Shown in pieces: positions 46,069 through 56,039 of a DNA stretch of 64,000 bases (positions are counted from its first letter, which is position 1; each line of letters opens with the position of its first letter). Made by a program: the position numbers and the translations under genes. This DNA is from Xiphydria camelus (Eukaryota > Arthropoda > Insecta > Hymenoptera > Xiphydriidae), in NCBI GenBank assembly GCA_963678675.1, contig OY783193.1, forward strand, positions 29,968,082 through 30,032,081, written 5' to 3'. The notes under the pieces are model-generated. The model was not told the origin of the DNA. It was given only the letters and a program-made list of their open reading frames with translations, and did no database searches.

Positions 46069-48171
46069 ATGGACCAGAAACGAAAGGCTTGCATTGCAAT
46101 TATATTATATTGTACAAGTTTGAAGGGTCAAAAGAAAAAAAGACGTTGGGTCAAAGAATGGATAGCTAAACGCAAAACATTTACCCATTTAAATTTGTTA
46201 AATTACATTGAGGTTACGGATCCAGAGGATTATCAAAACTATTTTCGAATGAACAGTGATGTATACAGTGAGCTTCTTAACATGTTAAGGCCGTATATCA
46301 CGAAACAAAACACAAACATGAGGCAGGCAATATCAGCAAACGAAAGGCTAGCGGTAACGCTGCGTTTTTTAGCGACTGGAAGATCGTTTGAAGATTTGAA
46401 ATTCTCCAGTATTATTTCACCTACAACGATTAGTGGAATTGTCATGGAGACTTGCAACGCAATAATTAAAGTGTTAGCAGACTACATTAAAGTAAGTACA
46501 CTAAAAAAATATATATTTGTTAACGTTTATTTTTAATATATGCACCTTACAAGTTATTAATACAAAAAAAAAGCTTTACTTAAATGTTGCAAAATAATCC
46601 TTAATACCAGAGTGTATGAGATCTGCAGGTAACTGCGGTCTTTGGTTTACATAAAGAGCTTGTTGTTCGTTATTTAGAGGTACATTTTGTTTATACTGAT
46701 TATGAACTTTCAAATGTTGCAAAATAATCCTTGATACCAGAGGGTATGAGATCTGCAGGTAACTGTGGTCTTTGATTTACTTGAAGAGCATGTTGTTCGT
46801 TATTTAGCGGTACATTTTGTTCACTTTGATTATGAACTTGTGTTGGTATTGGTGGAGAAAACATGGGTATTGAAACGTATCTATAGTTAGTATTGTAACC
46901 GCCAAATGATGAACTTTGAGCTGATGTTGGTCTGGAACATGAATCATCCGAAAATGAAGATGGCAGCGAAACTGATGCTGGCCTTGAAAATACAGTCATA
47001 GATGAAGGTGGTCTGCAATCTCGCCCATCACAATTTATTTTTATTGAATTTCTGGTCAAGGTGCCCAGTTGTGCCTCAAAAAGAATGTCATTTATGGCTT
47101 TCTCCGCGAAAATTGCTTGTTGTGGATCCAGTTCCTTCAGCTTTTTCCCCCAAACTGTTGCAATCGGATATTCTTCTTCTTTTGAGAGATATTGACATGC
47201 CAGGGATAGTAGTTGCTTCTGACCGTGCTTTTCCTGTTTTTCTGTATATTTTATTTGTTTTGGATTGTTAGTTACTATATCAATGGTGTCCTCTCTTTGC
47301 GTGTCTTCAGTAGCCTGAAACAAAAATACAGATAAATAATTTTTATTTTTTTTAGATACCATCTACCAAAGAAGAATGGGAAAAGATAGCAGAAGACTTT
47401 GGGTCAAAGTGGCAATTTTGGAATTGTATCGGAGCAATTGACGGCAAGCACGTTGTCATTGTTAAACCAGCTAATTCCGGATCCAGATACTTTAATTACA
47501 AGGGCACACATAGCATAGTTTTAATGGCTATTGTGAACGCCAAATACGAGTTTATAATGGTTGATGTTGGGACTAATGGGCGTGTATCGGACGGAGGAGT
47601 TCTTTATTACACAGATTTTTGGGAACAGTTTCAAAACGATCAATTAAATATTCCTCAAGCCTCACAGTTGCCAAATTCAGAAGATAAGTTTCCGTACGTT
47701 TTTATAGGGGATGATGCTTTTTCATTAGGAGAACATTTATTAAAGCCATTTAGCCAAGAAGATCTCTCAACAGCTGATAATCGAATTTTTAATTATCGTC
47801 TATCACGGGCCCGCCGAGTTGTAGAAAATGGATTTGGAATACTTGTCACTCGATTCGGTGTACTTCAGAAAGCAATACACTTATCGCCCGAAAAAGCTAC
47901 AGTTGTAGTTTTAGCCTGCTGTTATCTACATAACTTTTTAATGAAAAAAGCACATACCAATTATTATAACAACATATTAAATGTGGAAAACAAGGAAACA
48001 GGAGCAGTCGAAATTGGCACGGAGAGATCTAAACATACTTTAAATGGATTACGTCTTGGATCATATCGAAATGCAACAAAAAATGCTAAGTAGATTAGAG
48101 AACGCTTTAGAAATTACTTTAATAATGAAGGACAAGTAGATTGGCAAAGAAAACTACTAAATTTAACTTAA
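46069..48171 (+). CDS. PIF/Harbinger transposase (DDE_Tnp_4), one internal stop
   Basis: Exons 46069-46491 and 47356-48171 join in phase with GTAAGT and TTTTAG signals, giving about 412 residues. The N-terminal part has RRWVKEWIAKR, DYQNYFRMNSDVYSELL and AVTLRFLATGRSFEDL. The nuclease has GAIDGKHV (Asp near residue 170), FIGDDAF (Asp near 260) and RVVENGFGIL (Glu near 298), the complete DDE set. The C-terminus ends NEGQVDWQRKLLNL. Codon TAG at 48091-48093 interrupts the frame 26 codons before the natural end, where relatives read Gln; read-through or a shortened tail may still be active. I start at the ATG of MDQKRK because it is the first in frame after the TIR. The enzyme would cut and paste the element at TWA targets, with the MADF protein as partner. 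Confidence 0.85.
46570..46827. repeat. ~128 bp tandem duplication at the 3' end of the MADF gene
   Basis: CAAATGTTGCAAAATAATCC.. to TGATTATGAACTT is present twice (46578-46705, 46710-46835). The inner copy is in frame; the outer lies beyond the stop and has diverged by about a tenth. Confidence 0.85.
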
Positions 48172-48697
48172 TAAGTTTGTAATTTGAAAGTTAAGAGCCA
48201 AAGAGCTTTGGACTACATATAATAAATTTATGTTTACTTACCTTATTTTGTTTAATTATTGAGCTTCTTCCTTTATCCGGAATTTCGACATCTGATAAAA
48301 ACTCTAATTCAGAAAATGTCCATGCACTGGGTTCGTATACACTTTCAGAACCACTACCAGTGCGTTTAGAGTCTTTTATTTTCTTTAACTCCTTCCTATA
48401 ATTACTTCTTAGCGTATTAATTTGCTTTTTCACATCTTCAATAGTTGCCTTGGGTTTTAATTGCAAATAAATTTGACGTAAAATTTCATATCCTTTTCTT
48501 TTTTTGTCCCGATCTGAATATTCTTTTGTTGAGGTATTCCATAACTCGGGCATTGATCTATATACATCAATAAATTTTTTTAACACGGATTGTTTCGTTT
48601 CTTCTTCTTCTTCATTCCCGACATCGGGGCCGGGTGAGCCTACGTACGACGGCACGGGCGACGTTGCTTCCATGGCTGCGCTTGAAATACTGCTCAA
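46700..48697 (-). CDS. MADF-domain protein of the Harbinger element
   Basis: Minus-strand exons 48697-48242 and 47314-46700 join in phase (GTAAGT.. TTTCAG), about 356 residues. The MADF domain (about residues 35-120) starts VLKKFIDVYRSMPELWNTST, with the spaced YEILRQIYLQLKP and VKKQINTLRSNYRKEL helices. The middle is Ser/Thr/Pro-rich (SRPTSAQSSSF), the end IPSGIKDYFATFESS. Such Myb/MADF partners bind the transposon's ends and bring the nuclease into the nucleus. Its second exon lies in the transposase intron, and the transposase's second exon lies in its intron. MSS at 48697 is the first Met; MEATSP (about 48673) is an alternative. Confidence 0.8.
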
Positions 48698-49065
48698 TTA
48701 CTGATGGTCTTGCATCAGACGATCAGTATTTTCATCAGTATTGTGGCTCCGCCCAAAATACTTTCAGGATCCCGAAAGTATCATCAGTATACTGATACTC
48801 CATCAGTATTTGCCCTTACACGGTCAGTAATACTGTCAGTATTTCGAAATACTGTCAGTAATACTGATCGTGTGAGGGCCGCTTTAGACCTTCGCCGTAA
48901 AAATTTCAACCGGACGAAAGTTTTCGACGTTACGTTTTACGTCTTACGGACGAAAGTGGTGGGGTTCTTACGTCTTACGGACATGAGAATACTTGATCCT
49001 GATTGGTCTATTCGCTTACGTCTTACGTCTTACGGCTTACGGAATTTTCTGTGTGATGGCCTTTA

Positions 49066-49690
49066 CCGAGTCTAGAAGGTTCCCAGCGTCATCGCCTGCT
49101 CCTCCGACATTTCTCCTTCGACCAATAAGGGTGCATAGCGTCAAGCGACGCTACCCCTTTCGCCTACCAAAGGACGGTTAATATAAGCCGAAACCAGCCG
49201 CCTTTGCTTAAGGGCCGGTTTTACCAACAGGTATAAACGCGGTATAGCGCTATACTGAGAATAACCATAGGGCTTATTGCTGGTTATTCTCAGTATAGCG
49301 CTATACCGCGTTTATACCGTGTTGGTAAAACCGGCCCTTAATGTACTATCTACCATCAAGCATCAAGTCAGCAACGCGTAGTGTTCCGTGTCTAACCTAT
49401 CTTGCAGTCGTCAAGACCACCAAGGTTCTTTTGGCCGAGTCAAACAAGGTATCGCGGAACTATAGTTCATTCAGCGAGTAAACGCTAAAACAATTGTGTA
49501 TTTCTGTCGTTAAATATATTGTTAATTTTCTCATAAATACAGTAAAAATCATTGAAACAGCCGATAGGTTGAAAAATACCTTCCGGTAGTTCGGTTAGTT
49601 TGCCAACCGCGTCACTCACGTGTTACCCGGGATTTACGACCCCGGGGAGATCCGAACCTAGATCGCGTGGCGACCGAACAGAAATAAACA
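49066..49690 (+). mobile_element. LTR-retrotransposon remnant, part 2, with PBS
   Basis: Continuation of 44308-44486. It has a TATA-like TTAATATAAGCC (49178), is split by the MITE 49212-49337, and ends near ACCCCGGGGAGATCC. TGGCGACC at 49668-49675 resembles the primer-binding site after many insect Gypsy-type LTRs. No gag or pol follows; 49690-50250 is AT-rich with nothing I can name. Confidence 0.4.
49212..49337. mobile_element. 126 bp MITE of the MTFR1-carrying family
   Basis: GGGCCGGTTTTACCAACA and its inverse, then GGTATAAACGCGGTATAGCG, as in the termini of 14977-17503. Flanked by TTAA on both sides. It is essentially the two ends joined. Confidence 0.9.
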
Positions 49691-50257
49691 ACATTTTTGG
49701 AAAATACATTAAAACGAATTTTACCTGTAGGCGTATTCAATAGATTTGTGTTTTCTCAAAGAGTAGGCTTATAGGATCAAATACGAAAAGAGGGAAAAAC
49801 TGAAAAATAAGGAAAAAGAAATAAAACTGAAAAATTAAAGACTATAAATATCAAAACTGATAGTGTTGAACTTCATCAAATTTATCAATCGATAATATAA
49901 AAATTTAAATTTAAATGTAACAATAATATTGATTATAGAGATTGGTTTATGGGTTATTAACAATACTTTCGAATTTGACATTATTAAGATGATAGTGTTA
50001 TTAGTAAATATTATTAGTGGGTTGAGAAGAAGAAAGTAATATAAGTAGGGAAGGGAGGGAATAACGGTTGTTAGAGATATAAATAGAGAATTCAAGCATC
50101 TGTGGGTCACATTACGTCTCTCAAGAGGGTTCGAAGAGGAACCGAAACGTCACACGTGAAGTGATTGTTGTTAAGGGTTGTTTGGCCTGATTATTACCTG
50201 GTTAAGTTAAATTAATTTCAATTAAAATTATTTTAAAAAATGTTACTGTATATTCTC

Positions 50258-50369
50258 CTTCTGGAAGCTCCAACCGTTGTTTGGCTCCAGCAATGACTTC
50301 CGCGACGCTTTCGCCGGGTACGAAAACCTTACGTTTTTTAACTCCCCCTACCACTTTAAACAACGGCAT
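50258..50369 (-). CDS. CIDE-N-like first exon
   Basis: From ATG (50369-50367): MPLFKVVGGVKKRKVFVPGE, then SVAEVIAGAKQRLELPEG and EYTVTFFK. The pattern MP.FKV....RK.VFV......VI..AK.KL.LP matches the CIDE-N fold (first half) of insect DFF/CIDE-like proteins. A possible donor GTAACA follows EYT. The second half (DDGTEVDE..) is not found within the nearby sequence, so this is one exon of a gene or a dispersed fragment. Confidence 0.5.
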
Positions 50370-50587
50370 TTTCTTAGGAACACAATCTCACACAACTCAG
50401 CACAATGGTAAATATATATGATGACACCCGTGAGTCTTTGTCGGTCAAAAACATGAAAATTGCATCGCGAACAAAACAAGTTTGAGTTGGTTTGGGCCAA
50501 AGGAGTCTCAAGATACTTCTGTTTCGTCGGAGGCTCACGACTGAAGTGATGGAAAATTAAAAAACATAGTGGGCGCAGTACATTTAT

Positions 50588-50865
50588 TTGTATGTACTAG
50601 CTTTCCTCCCCAACCCCCGGGGAGTAAGTGCCGGGGGCCCTTTTCTCGAACTCGCTCGTTTCTTTGCGTGCACGCATTTTAGCCAATAGAAAAATCAGGA
50701 TCAAGTAATCCGTTGTGGTGGGGTTATGGACAACGAAATACTTGATCTTGATTGCTCTATTTGCTAACAATAAGATGCGTGCACGCAAAGATACGAGCGA
50801 GTTCAAGAAAGGGGGCCCGGGCTCCGTGCATCGGGACCCAAGGTCGCCGGGGTTTTCGAATGCTT
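50588..50865. repeat. CCCCGGGG repeat interrupted by a MITE
   Basis: TTGTATGTACTAGCTTTCCT.. and ..CAAGGTCGCCGGGGTTTTCG match 32415-32505. Between them lies 50640-50815, a CAAGTATTCC-core element with CTCGAACTCGCTCGTTTC ends, related to 6563 and 42947. Confidence 0.75.
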
Positions 50866-52021
50866 TTTTTTTAAATTGCTTAAGAAATTCTCTACTTTTT
50901 AAATAAAATGATATTCTTTTTTTAACTCAATTGCTTAAAAACTGTTAAGTAAAATAAACAATATCTCTCGATATATTGAATTAATTTTTCTTCTTTGTAT
51001 TCCATAATTTTGTTAGTTAAATTCCCTATACATTACACTGGGGTCATTTGTCTGTAATATTGTCGTAATTTTTGAAATATCTCCGTTTTCAAAAATTGCT
51101 TTACTAACTACTTGGTACGTCCGGAGAACCGCTGGTGCTACACATATTGTCTATGTCTACGCGAATTTTCCAGCATTTCATAATTTCAAAATCGACGAAG
51201 GTTATTTCTTTTTTACGACCAGGAATTAAGGAGGAACATCAGTACTCTACGGGGTGAGGCGAGAGGAGGGAAAGAACAAAGCTTTCGACGCGTATTGCCA
51301 ATATCAGATAATGAAATTTTAGTCCACTCAAAAATTATATATACGTTATTAACGTCATAAAATGTGGCTTATCATTACACTATAATTGATTTTAAATCAA
51401 TGTAATATTTATTTAAATTTACTACTGTTAAATTTTACATTATTCATTCGAGTACGCAAATGAGAAAAACGTGGCAACACCGCAGTTTTTGACCACGAGG
51501 CTGGTATGAGATTTGTCGGTAAAAACAGTCACTTACCGACATAATTCTACGCGTGACAGCTGCGTACATATTTTGATATTCATAACCTCAAAGCTATATT
51601 ATGTTTACGTGGGTTCTATCAGTAGCCAAGTATTGCTCTCAAAATGTATAATAGTACGGCACAACGTTATCGTTGGAAAGGAAATTACTCACCATAATTC
51701 ACAAATTCACGATTTCGAGATTGGACGCTTCGATCTCCCGAATTAACACCAACTCTAACTACCGACTCGACTTCTACCGGTATACAGGTAAATGAAAGTA
51801 CCGACCAAGCCCGGCCGATGGTAAATTTCAAGGTCCCTGCAATTGTGCGGTGCTACGCGGGTCATGCTGTATTAGTTTCGGGTTTGAATCCTAGCGCACC
51901 GTCTGACCTCTCCTCTGACGTCACGCGCTATTGCCACGTTTTCCCCTATTCGTTCAAAAATTCCGTTTTCTTGAAACCTTTTATTAAATTACACAAAAAC
52001 TACTAAGTGAAATTGGTTTAA

Positions 52022-55001
52022 CACGTTCGCTGCGACTCATAATGAATGACCCATACCCAGAAGCGGCCATGTTATTTTTGTAAATGTTGTTTGATTTTAC
52101 ATCTAAACTCAATTATTGATTATAAGAAATACATATAGAGAGCGTTTACCCTTTTTTTTGGCCCGTCGCACATGTGCTACACGCGCGTGGAGTTGATTTC
52201 GATGCCCAGTGCTGACTGTCGCGCATAGGCTACGTGGAATTTCTGAGGAATTTTTGTGCTTGCTGGATGGCAAAATTCCGATTATTTCATACAACAAATG
52301 AATAACACCAAAACTCAAAAATTTATCAAAATTGGACGTGACTCAATGGCTACGGTCAGCACAAGGTAATAAATTTCTTGCCGTGTGCTGACTGTACCTC
52401 AAAGGTTACACAGAATATGTTGGAAAATTATGGTTTTCTAATTACTTACCTTTGCCTAAAACAGAATTCTGGTTAGAAACAATACAATCACGCAGAAAGG
52501 TAACACTCGTCCTTGACCAGAGTAGACACAAAAAAAACCAGAACGTTTATTTCAAAAAATATATAAATCTAACAGAACATAAAAACCACATTTGGTAACA
52601 AACAGGAACTTTAGTAACATAAAAACTTCTTAGAAACTAAATAAATGTAAACTCTGCGAAAAAAAAAGAAAAAAAGATCCTGTGTCTATTGGTGGGCTAA
52701 CGTAAAACGTTCCCCAACACAAAAACCAGGTTGACTAGGACACTGTTCGCAATGGTACAAGACGAGTTTCGCAATTTTCTTTGAAGAGCAAACTCTGCAC
52801 CACTTCCGTTTTGTTCGTCCTATAGCATTGACCGCCGTAATTTTCGTCAGTACATGTTTGGACCGATCCAGTTTTCGTTGGACTTGGCGTCGCTTCAATA
52901 TGCAAGAGACTACACAGCACAGAATTTCTAAAATCGTACAATGTTGCCTTTTTTCCTGAATATTTGTTATACAAAAAGTACGAATTTAGTAACATTAGCT
53001 GAATGTAGTGAATTCCAAGTTTCAGATTCCACCTCATAGTTTTGCGATCGCAGGGATAGTAAGCATGCATTTGATCCTGTAGATCAATCCCGCTCATGTA
53101 TTGATTGTACTGATAAACAGCAGATGGCTTTTCTCTATTCCGGTTCCATTTGTCTTGATAGTGTATCATTTGATTATTATCAAACTCCGTTGACAGATAC
53201 AACACGTCTCCCTTGTCCCGCCATTTCCCCACCATGACTCCGTCAGAATACCTACTGACTTTTTCCCCTTTTCTCAATTTCTTGCCGACAATGTCCTTGG
53301 GGTTATTTTTCCTTCTTGAGTTCAGGGTTCCTGTACAGTAGGTTTTTCGAGTCAGTAATTCGCGGGCTAACTCGTAGGAGTTATAAAAATTGTCCATGTA
53401 AATCGCATGCCCCTGGTCTAGATAGTCCGTTAGCAAATCTAGAACAACTGTTTGCGTGTGACTCTTTCTCTGATTTGTCGCCGTAACATCCTCTGCGCCA
53501 GTATACACTGAAGTCTTCAAAATAAGACCCGTAGGTTCAGTCAGCATATAAAGTTTGACTCCATATTTGTGTCTCTTATTTTTTATGTACTGGCGGAATA
53601 CTAATGGACCCCGCCATAATACCATCGATTCGTCAAGAGACAATTGTTTTGACGGATAATAGATGTTAGACATCTTTCTGTTGAAGAAATCTATTACCGG
53701 CCTTATTTTGTATAATCGGTCTCTTGGTCGTTCCCCTCCTTCCGGATTTTTGGAGAAATGCAGGTATCGCAAAATGATCAAAAAGCGATCGCGACTCATA
53801 TAGGACGAAAAGCATTTCATGGAATACAGAGGGTGTGTTTTCCAGTAGTCCTGTACCCTATTGGTCCTGATCGACCCCGTATGTAACAATAATGCTACAA
53901 ATTTTAGCATTTCCTCGCGGTTTACCGGTTTCCACCGCGAAATTCTCGAGCTTTCAGCAGCCCCTGAACGAAGGAAAATTTCTTCCGCGTATTGGTTGGT
54001 TTCATTCACTACCAAATCGAGAAATTCGTCGTCAAACAATAAGCGGAAATATTCGACCGCTGTGTTACCTGCAGGAACGTCTACCAATAATTCATTCGTT
54101 TTTGTGTGAATGGTATATTTTCTAGAGGGCTTGGTACAGCAGTCCAATTAGGTAAGAAATTGTTTTGGGGAGCTTGCTGTGGAACCGGAATTGGAAGTGG
54201 ATCATCAACAGCGACTAAATAAATAAAAAAATTATTTTGAAATAGTGACGTAAAAATACGTCAAATAAGTTTTTACCTTCTTCATTTTCCCTGTCAGAAT
54301 TCGCCGATGGAGCAATATCAGAAATAAGTGCGATGTTTGACGCTTGTGTGTGTTCTATCTCAGCCAAAATACCTGAAAAGTGTAACGTTTTGAAAAGGGA
54401 AGTACTTGTTTCGTCACCTAGATTTAGTGGTTACTCCACTGCATTTCAAACTTGGGGAGAATATAGCTGACATGTTTTTTTTTTAATTTAGAATTAGAAC
54501 GAATCGGTATCAATAACCTAAGCAACGTAAAAACATTCACAATAATTGTTTTTTCTACCTGTATCGTCTTCTGAATCACTATCTGAAACGGCCTCTTCAC
54601 TGTCAGAATCACCCTCCTCGACCGTAATATCTTCAACCGTCCCAAAATCCCACAACTCATCGTCACTCGGATCTTCAAGAACACGTAGCAGCTCACTTTC
54701 AGATAATTTTTTCGGATTTTTAAACTTCGTCCGCGGCATTTTAGGTCTAGAAGGGCCTGCTTCGCCTTCCGCCATTCAAAAGTCCGTACACACACAAAAA
54801 AAACCGAAAATCTGAAACTGCGTACAAATTTCTATGTCCCGATACGTTAGCGAGGTGCTCTTACAACCACAACTGTATCACCTCAACGCTCGTTGCACAC
54901 TGCGGAATCGCCTAGCAACAGGTCTGTGTAGCCGATCGGCTACGTGCGCACTGCGCGGAGGACCGTTGCGTCGCACATGTGCTACATGCGCAGCGAACGT
55001 G
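52022..55001. mobile_element. piggyBac transposon, near complete
   Basis: TTAA at 52018-52021 and 55002-55005. The TIR CACGTTCGCTGCG is a perfect 13 bp. The subterminal CGTCGCACATGTGCTAC is present near both ends in opposite orientation (about 52164 and 54969). The transposase gene is on the minus strand. Confidence 0.95.
52686..54775 (-). pseudogene. piggyBac transposase, two frameshifts
   Basis: Exons 54775-54559, 54372-54277 and 54214-52686 join in phase. The N-terminus MAEGEAGPSRPKMPRTK leads to an acidic stretch (DSDSEEAVSDSDSEDD), as usual. The DDE_Tnp_1_7 core has all three Asp motifs: LSLDESMVLWRG, IYMDNFYNSYEL and MSGIDLQDQMHAYYP. The C-terminal Cys-rich domain reads WCRVCSSKKIAKLVLYHCEQ then CPSQPGFC. 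One frameshift near 54.1 kb (after LENIPFT) and one near 52.89 kb (before RRQVQRKLDRSKH) break the frame, leaving 470 codons open. With TSD, TIR and core intact, the element looks young. Confidence 0.85.
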
Positions 55002-55273
55002 TTAAACTGTGCAGGATAGAAGTTTATAACTACATGCAAAATCAAACGTTTTCTCTTTACCATTTCTTCCATTTTAGGAGCCAATATTATTACTATCAAA
55101 TCATCGGCCCATAAGGTTCCATGTTAATCAGTGACTTTTCAAACATGAATAAAAAAAAACGGTTAAGTGAATTTCTTTCAAATTTTTACAGTAGCGTTCT
55201 GATGAAGTGAAGATTATAAGAAAAAAAATCTCAGTAATTGGTCCATTTTCATTTCACTGATGTTCCTCCTTAA

Positions 55274-55574
55274 GAATCAAAATAATAACGTTTTTTCACA
55301 ATATGACATTTATGTACCATTAATTACGAAACATGGGTAATGAATTCCCTTGTGAACGCTTCGTATGGGAAATTATTTTTCACGCGAGAAAATTCATTTC
55401 GTTAACGAGATCTATCTTGGAAGGGATTTTCGAATCGTACTTTACATCCGTTGACGAATTACATTCCGTCCACGAAAAACATTTCTCACGCGTCGAGAAT
55501 AGCCCCCCAGTTCGTTGCAGTTCGTAGCAATTCGCAAACAGAGCATACAGACTATGTGTTTGTTCACGATTCGC
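55274..55574. other. No gene seen
   Basis: Mixed sequence. Frame 55333-55527 has no domain. Confidence 0.4.
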
Positions 55575-56005
55575 AGCCCTGGTCGACCATCACAAACGAT
55601 ACGCGCGTCGCCCTATCATAAATTAAGCCATCGAGACGCGCGTAAGTTCGTCGCTAGACCGCACCACGGGACGTCGACGCTCTGCGAGTCCCGGAGTCTT
55701 TCGCACGCTTTTTACTTTAACAGTTTTCCCGAATTTTTGAGAACTCGAATTTGGAGAAAGTGTTAGAGCAAAAAGCGTGCGAAAGGCTATCCCGGGAGAC
55801 ACGCAGAAACATCGACGTCCCGTGGTGCGGTCCAGTGACGAAATACGCGCGTCTCAATGGCTTAACCTTTAAGGGATGAAGTTAAAGAAGGAACAGGACA
55901 GAGTTAAAGTATAAATGCGGTTGCCACACGGCAACGCCAGTCCTACGTGGGTTAATTTATGATAGGGCGACTCGCGTCTCGTGTATGGTAGGTCGACCCT
56001 GGAAG
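55575..56005. repeat. Foldback, ~150 bp arms
   Basis: GGTCGACCATCACAAACGAT.. TATCATAAATTAAGCC to about 55725 is mirrored from about 55765 to 56005. The right arm holds an extra 86 bp plus a TTAA. Confidence 0.8.
55866..55951. mobile_element. 86 bp insertion at TTAA
   Basis: Flanked by TTAA (55862-55865, 55952-55955). The other arm of the foldback has one TTAA at the matching place. The termini (CCTTTAAGGG, ACGTGGG) show little inversion, so it is a piggyBac-type insertion by its target only. Confidence 0.7.
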
Positions 56006-56039
56006 GTAACAGAGGACAAAGGATACGTTAAACTTTACA

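Larger units (their letters stand above)
45914..48884. mobile_element. PIF/Harbinger transposon, nearly intact, two genes
   Basis: The TIR AAGCGGCCCTCACACGAT continues into CAGTATTACTGACAGTATT at both ends (about 38 bp) and is flanked by TA (45912-45913, 48885-48886). Subterminal DNA (45914-46045 and 48705-48884) holds many CAGTATTACTG words, probable transposase binding sites. It carries a DDE nuclease gene on the plus strand and a MADF gene on the minus strand, the two-gene layout usual for Harbinger. Only one nonsense codon was found. Confidence 0.9.
44490..49062. mobile_element. 4.6 kb Harbinger-derived element, TTA duplication
   Basis: TTA at 44487-44489 and 49063-49065. The TIR of about 37 bp begins AGCCCATCACACAGAAAATT and at the right AGGCCATCACACAGAAAATT, continuing into CCGTAAGCCGTAAGACG. 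CGTAAGACG words fill the ends. Inside are an inverted pair (about 44620-44850 / 45270-45495), a remnant transposase exon at 45031 and the complete younger Harbinger 45914-48884. The 179 bp MITE at 25863 has the same ends. Confidence 0.85.
51230..55269. mobile_element. Older piggyBac-like element hosting a younger one
   Basis: TTAA at 51226-51229 and 55270-55273, with a 14 bp perfect TIR GGAGGAACATCAGT. Without the inner transposon it is about 1.06 kb. Its own inside (51240-52017, 55006-55269) has no transposase; part of it (51660-51750) repeats 42870-42930 of the mosaic repeat. Confidence 0.7.

Noticed and set aside
49835..50110. Membrane-like minus-strand ORF (Ile/Leu/Phe-rich)
   Set aside because: AT-rich DNA produces such hydrophobic frames; no start context, homology or splice partners.
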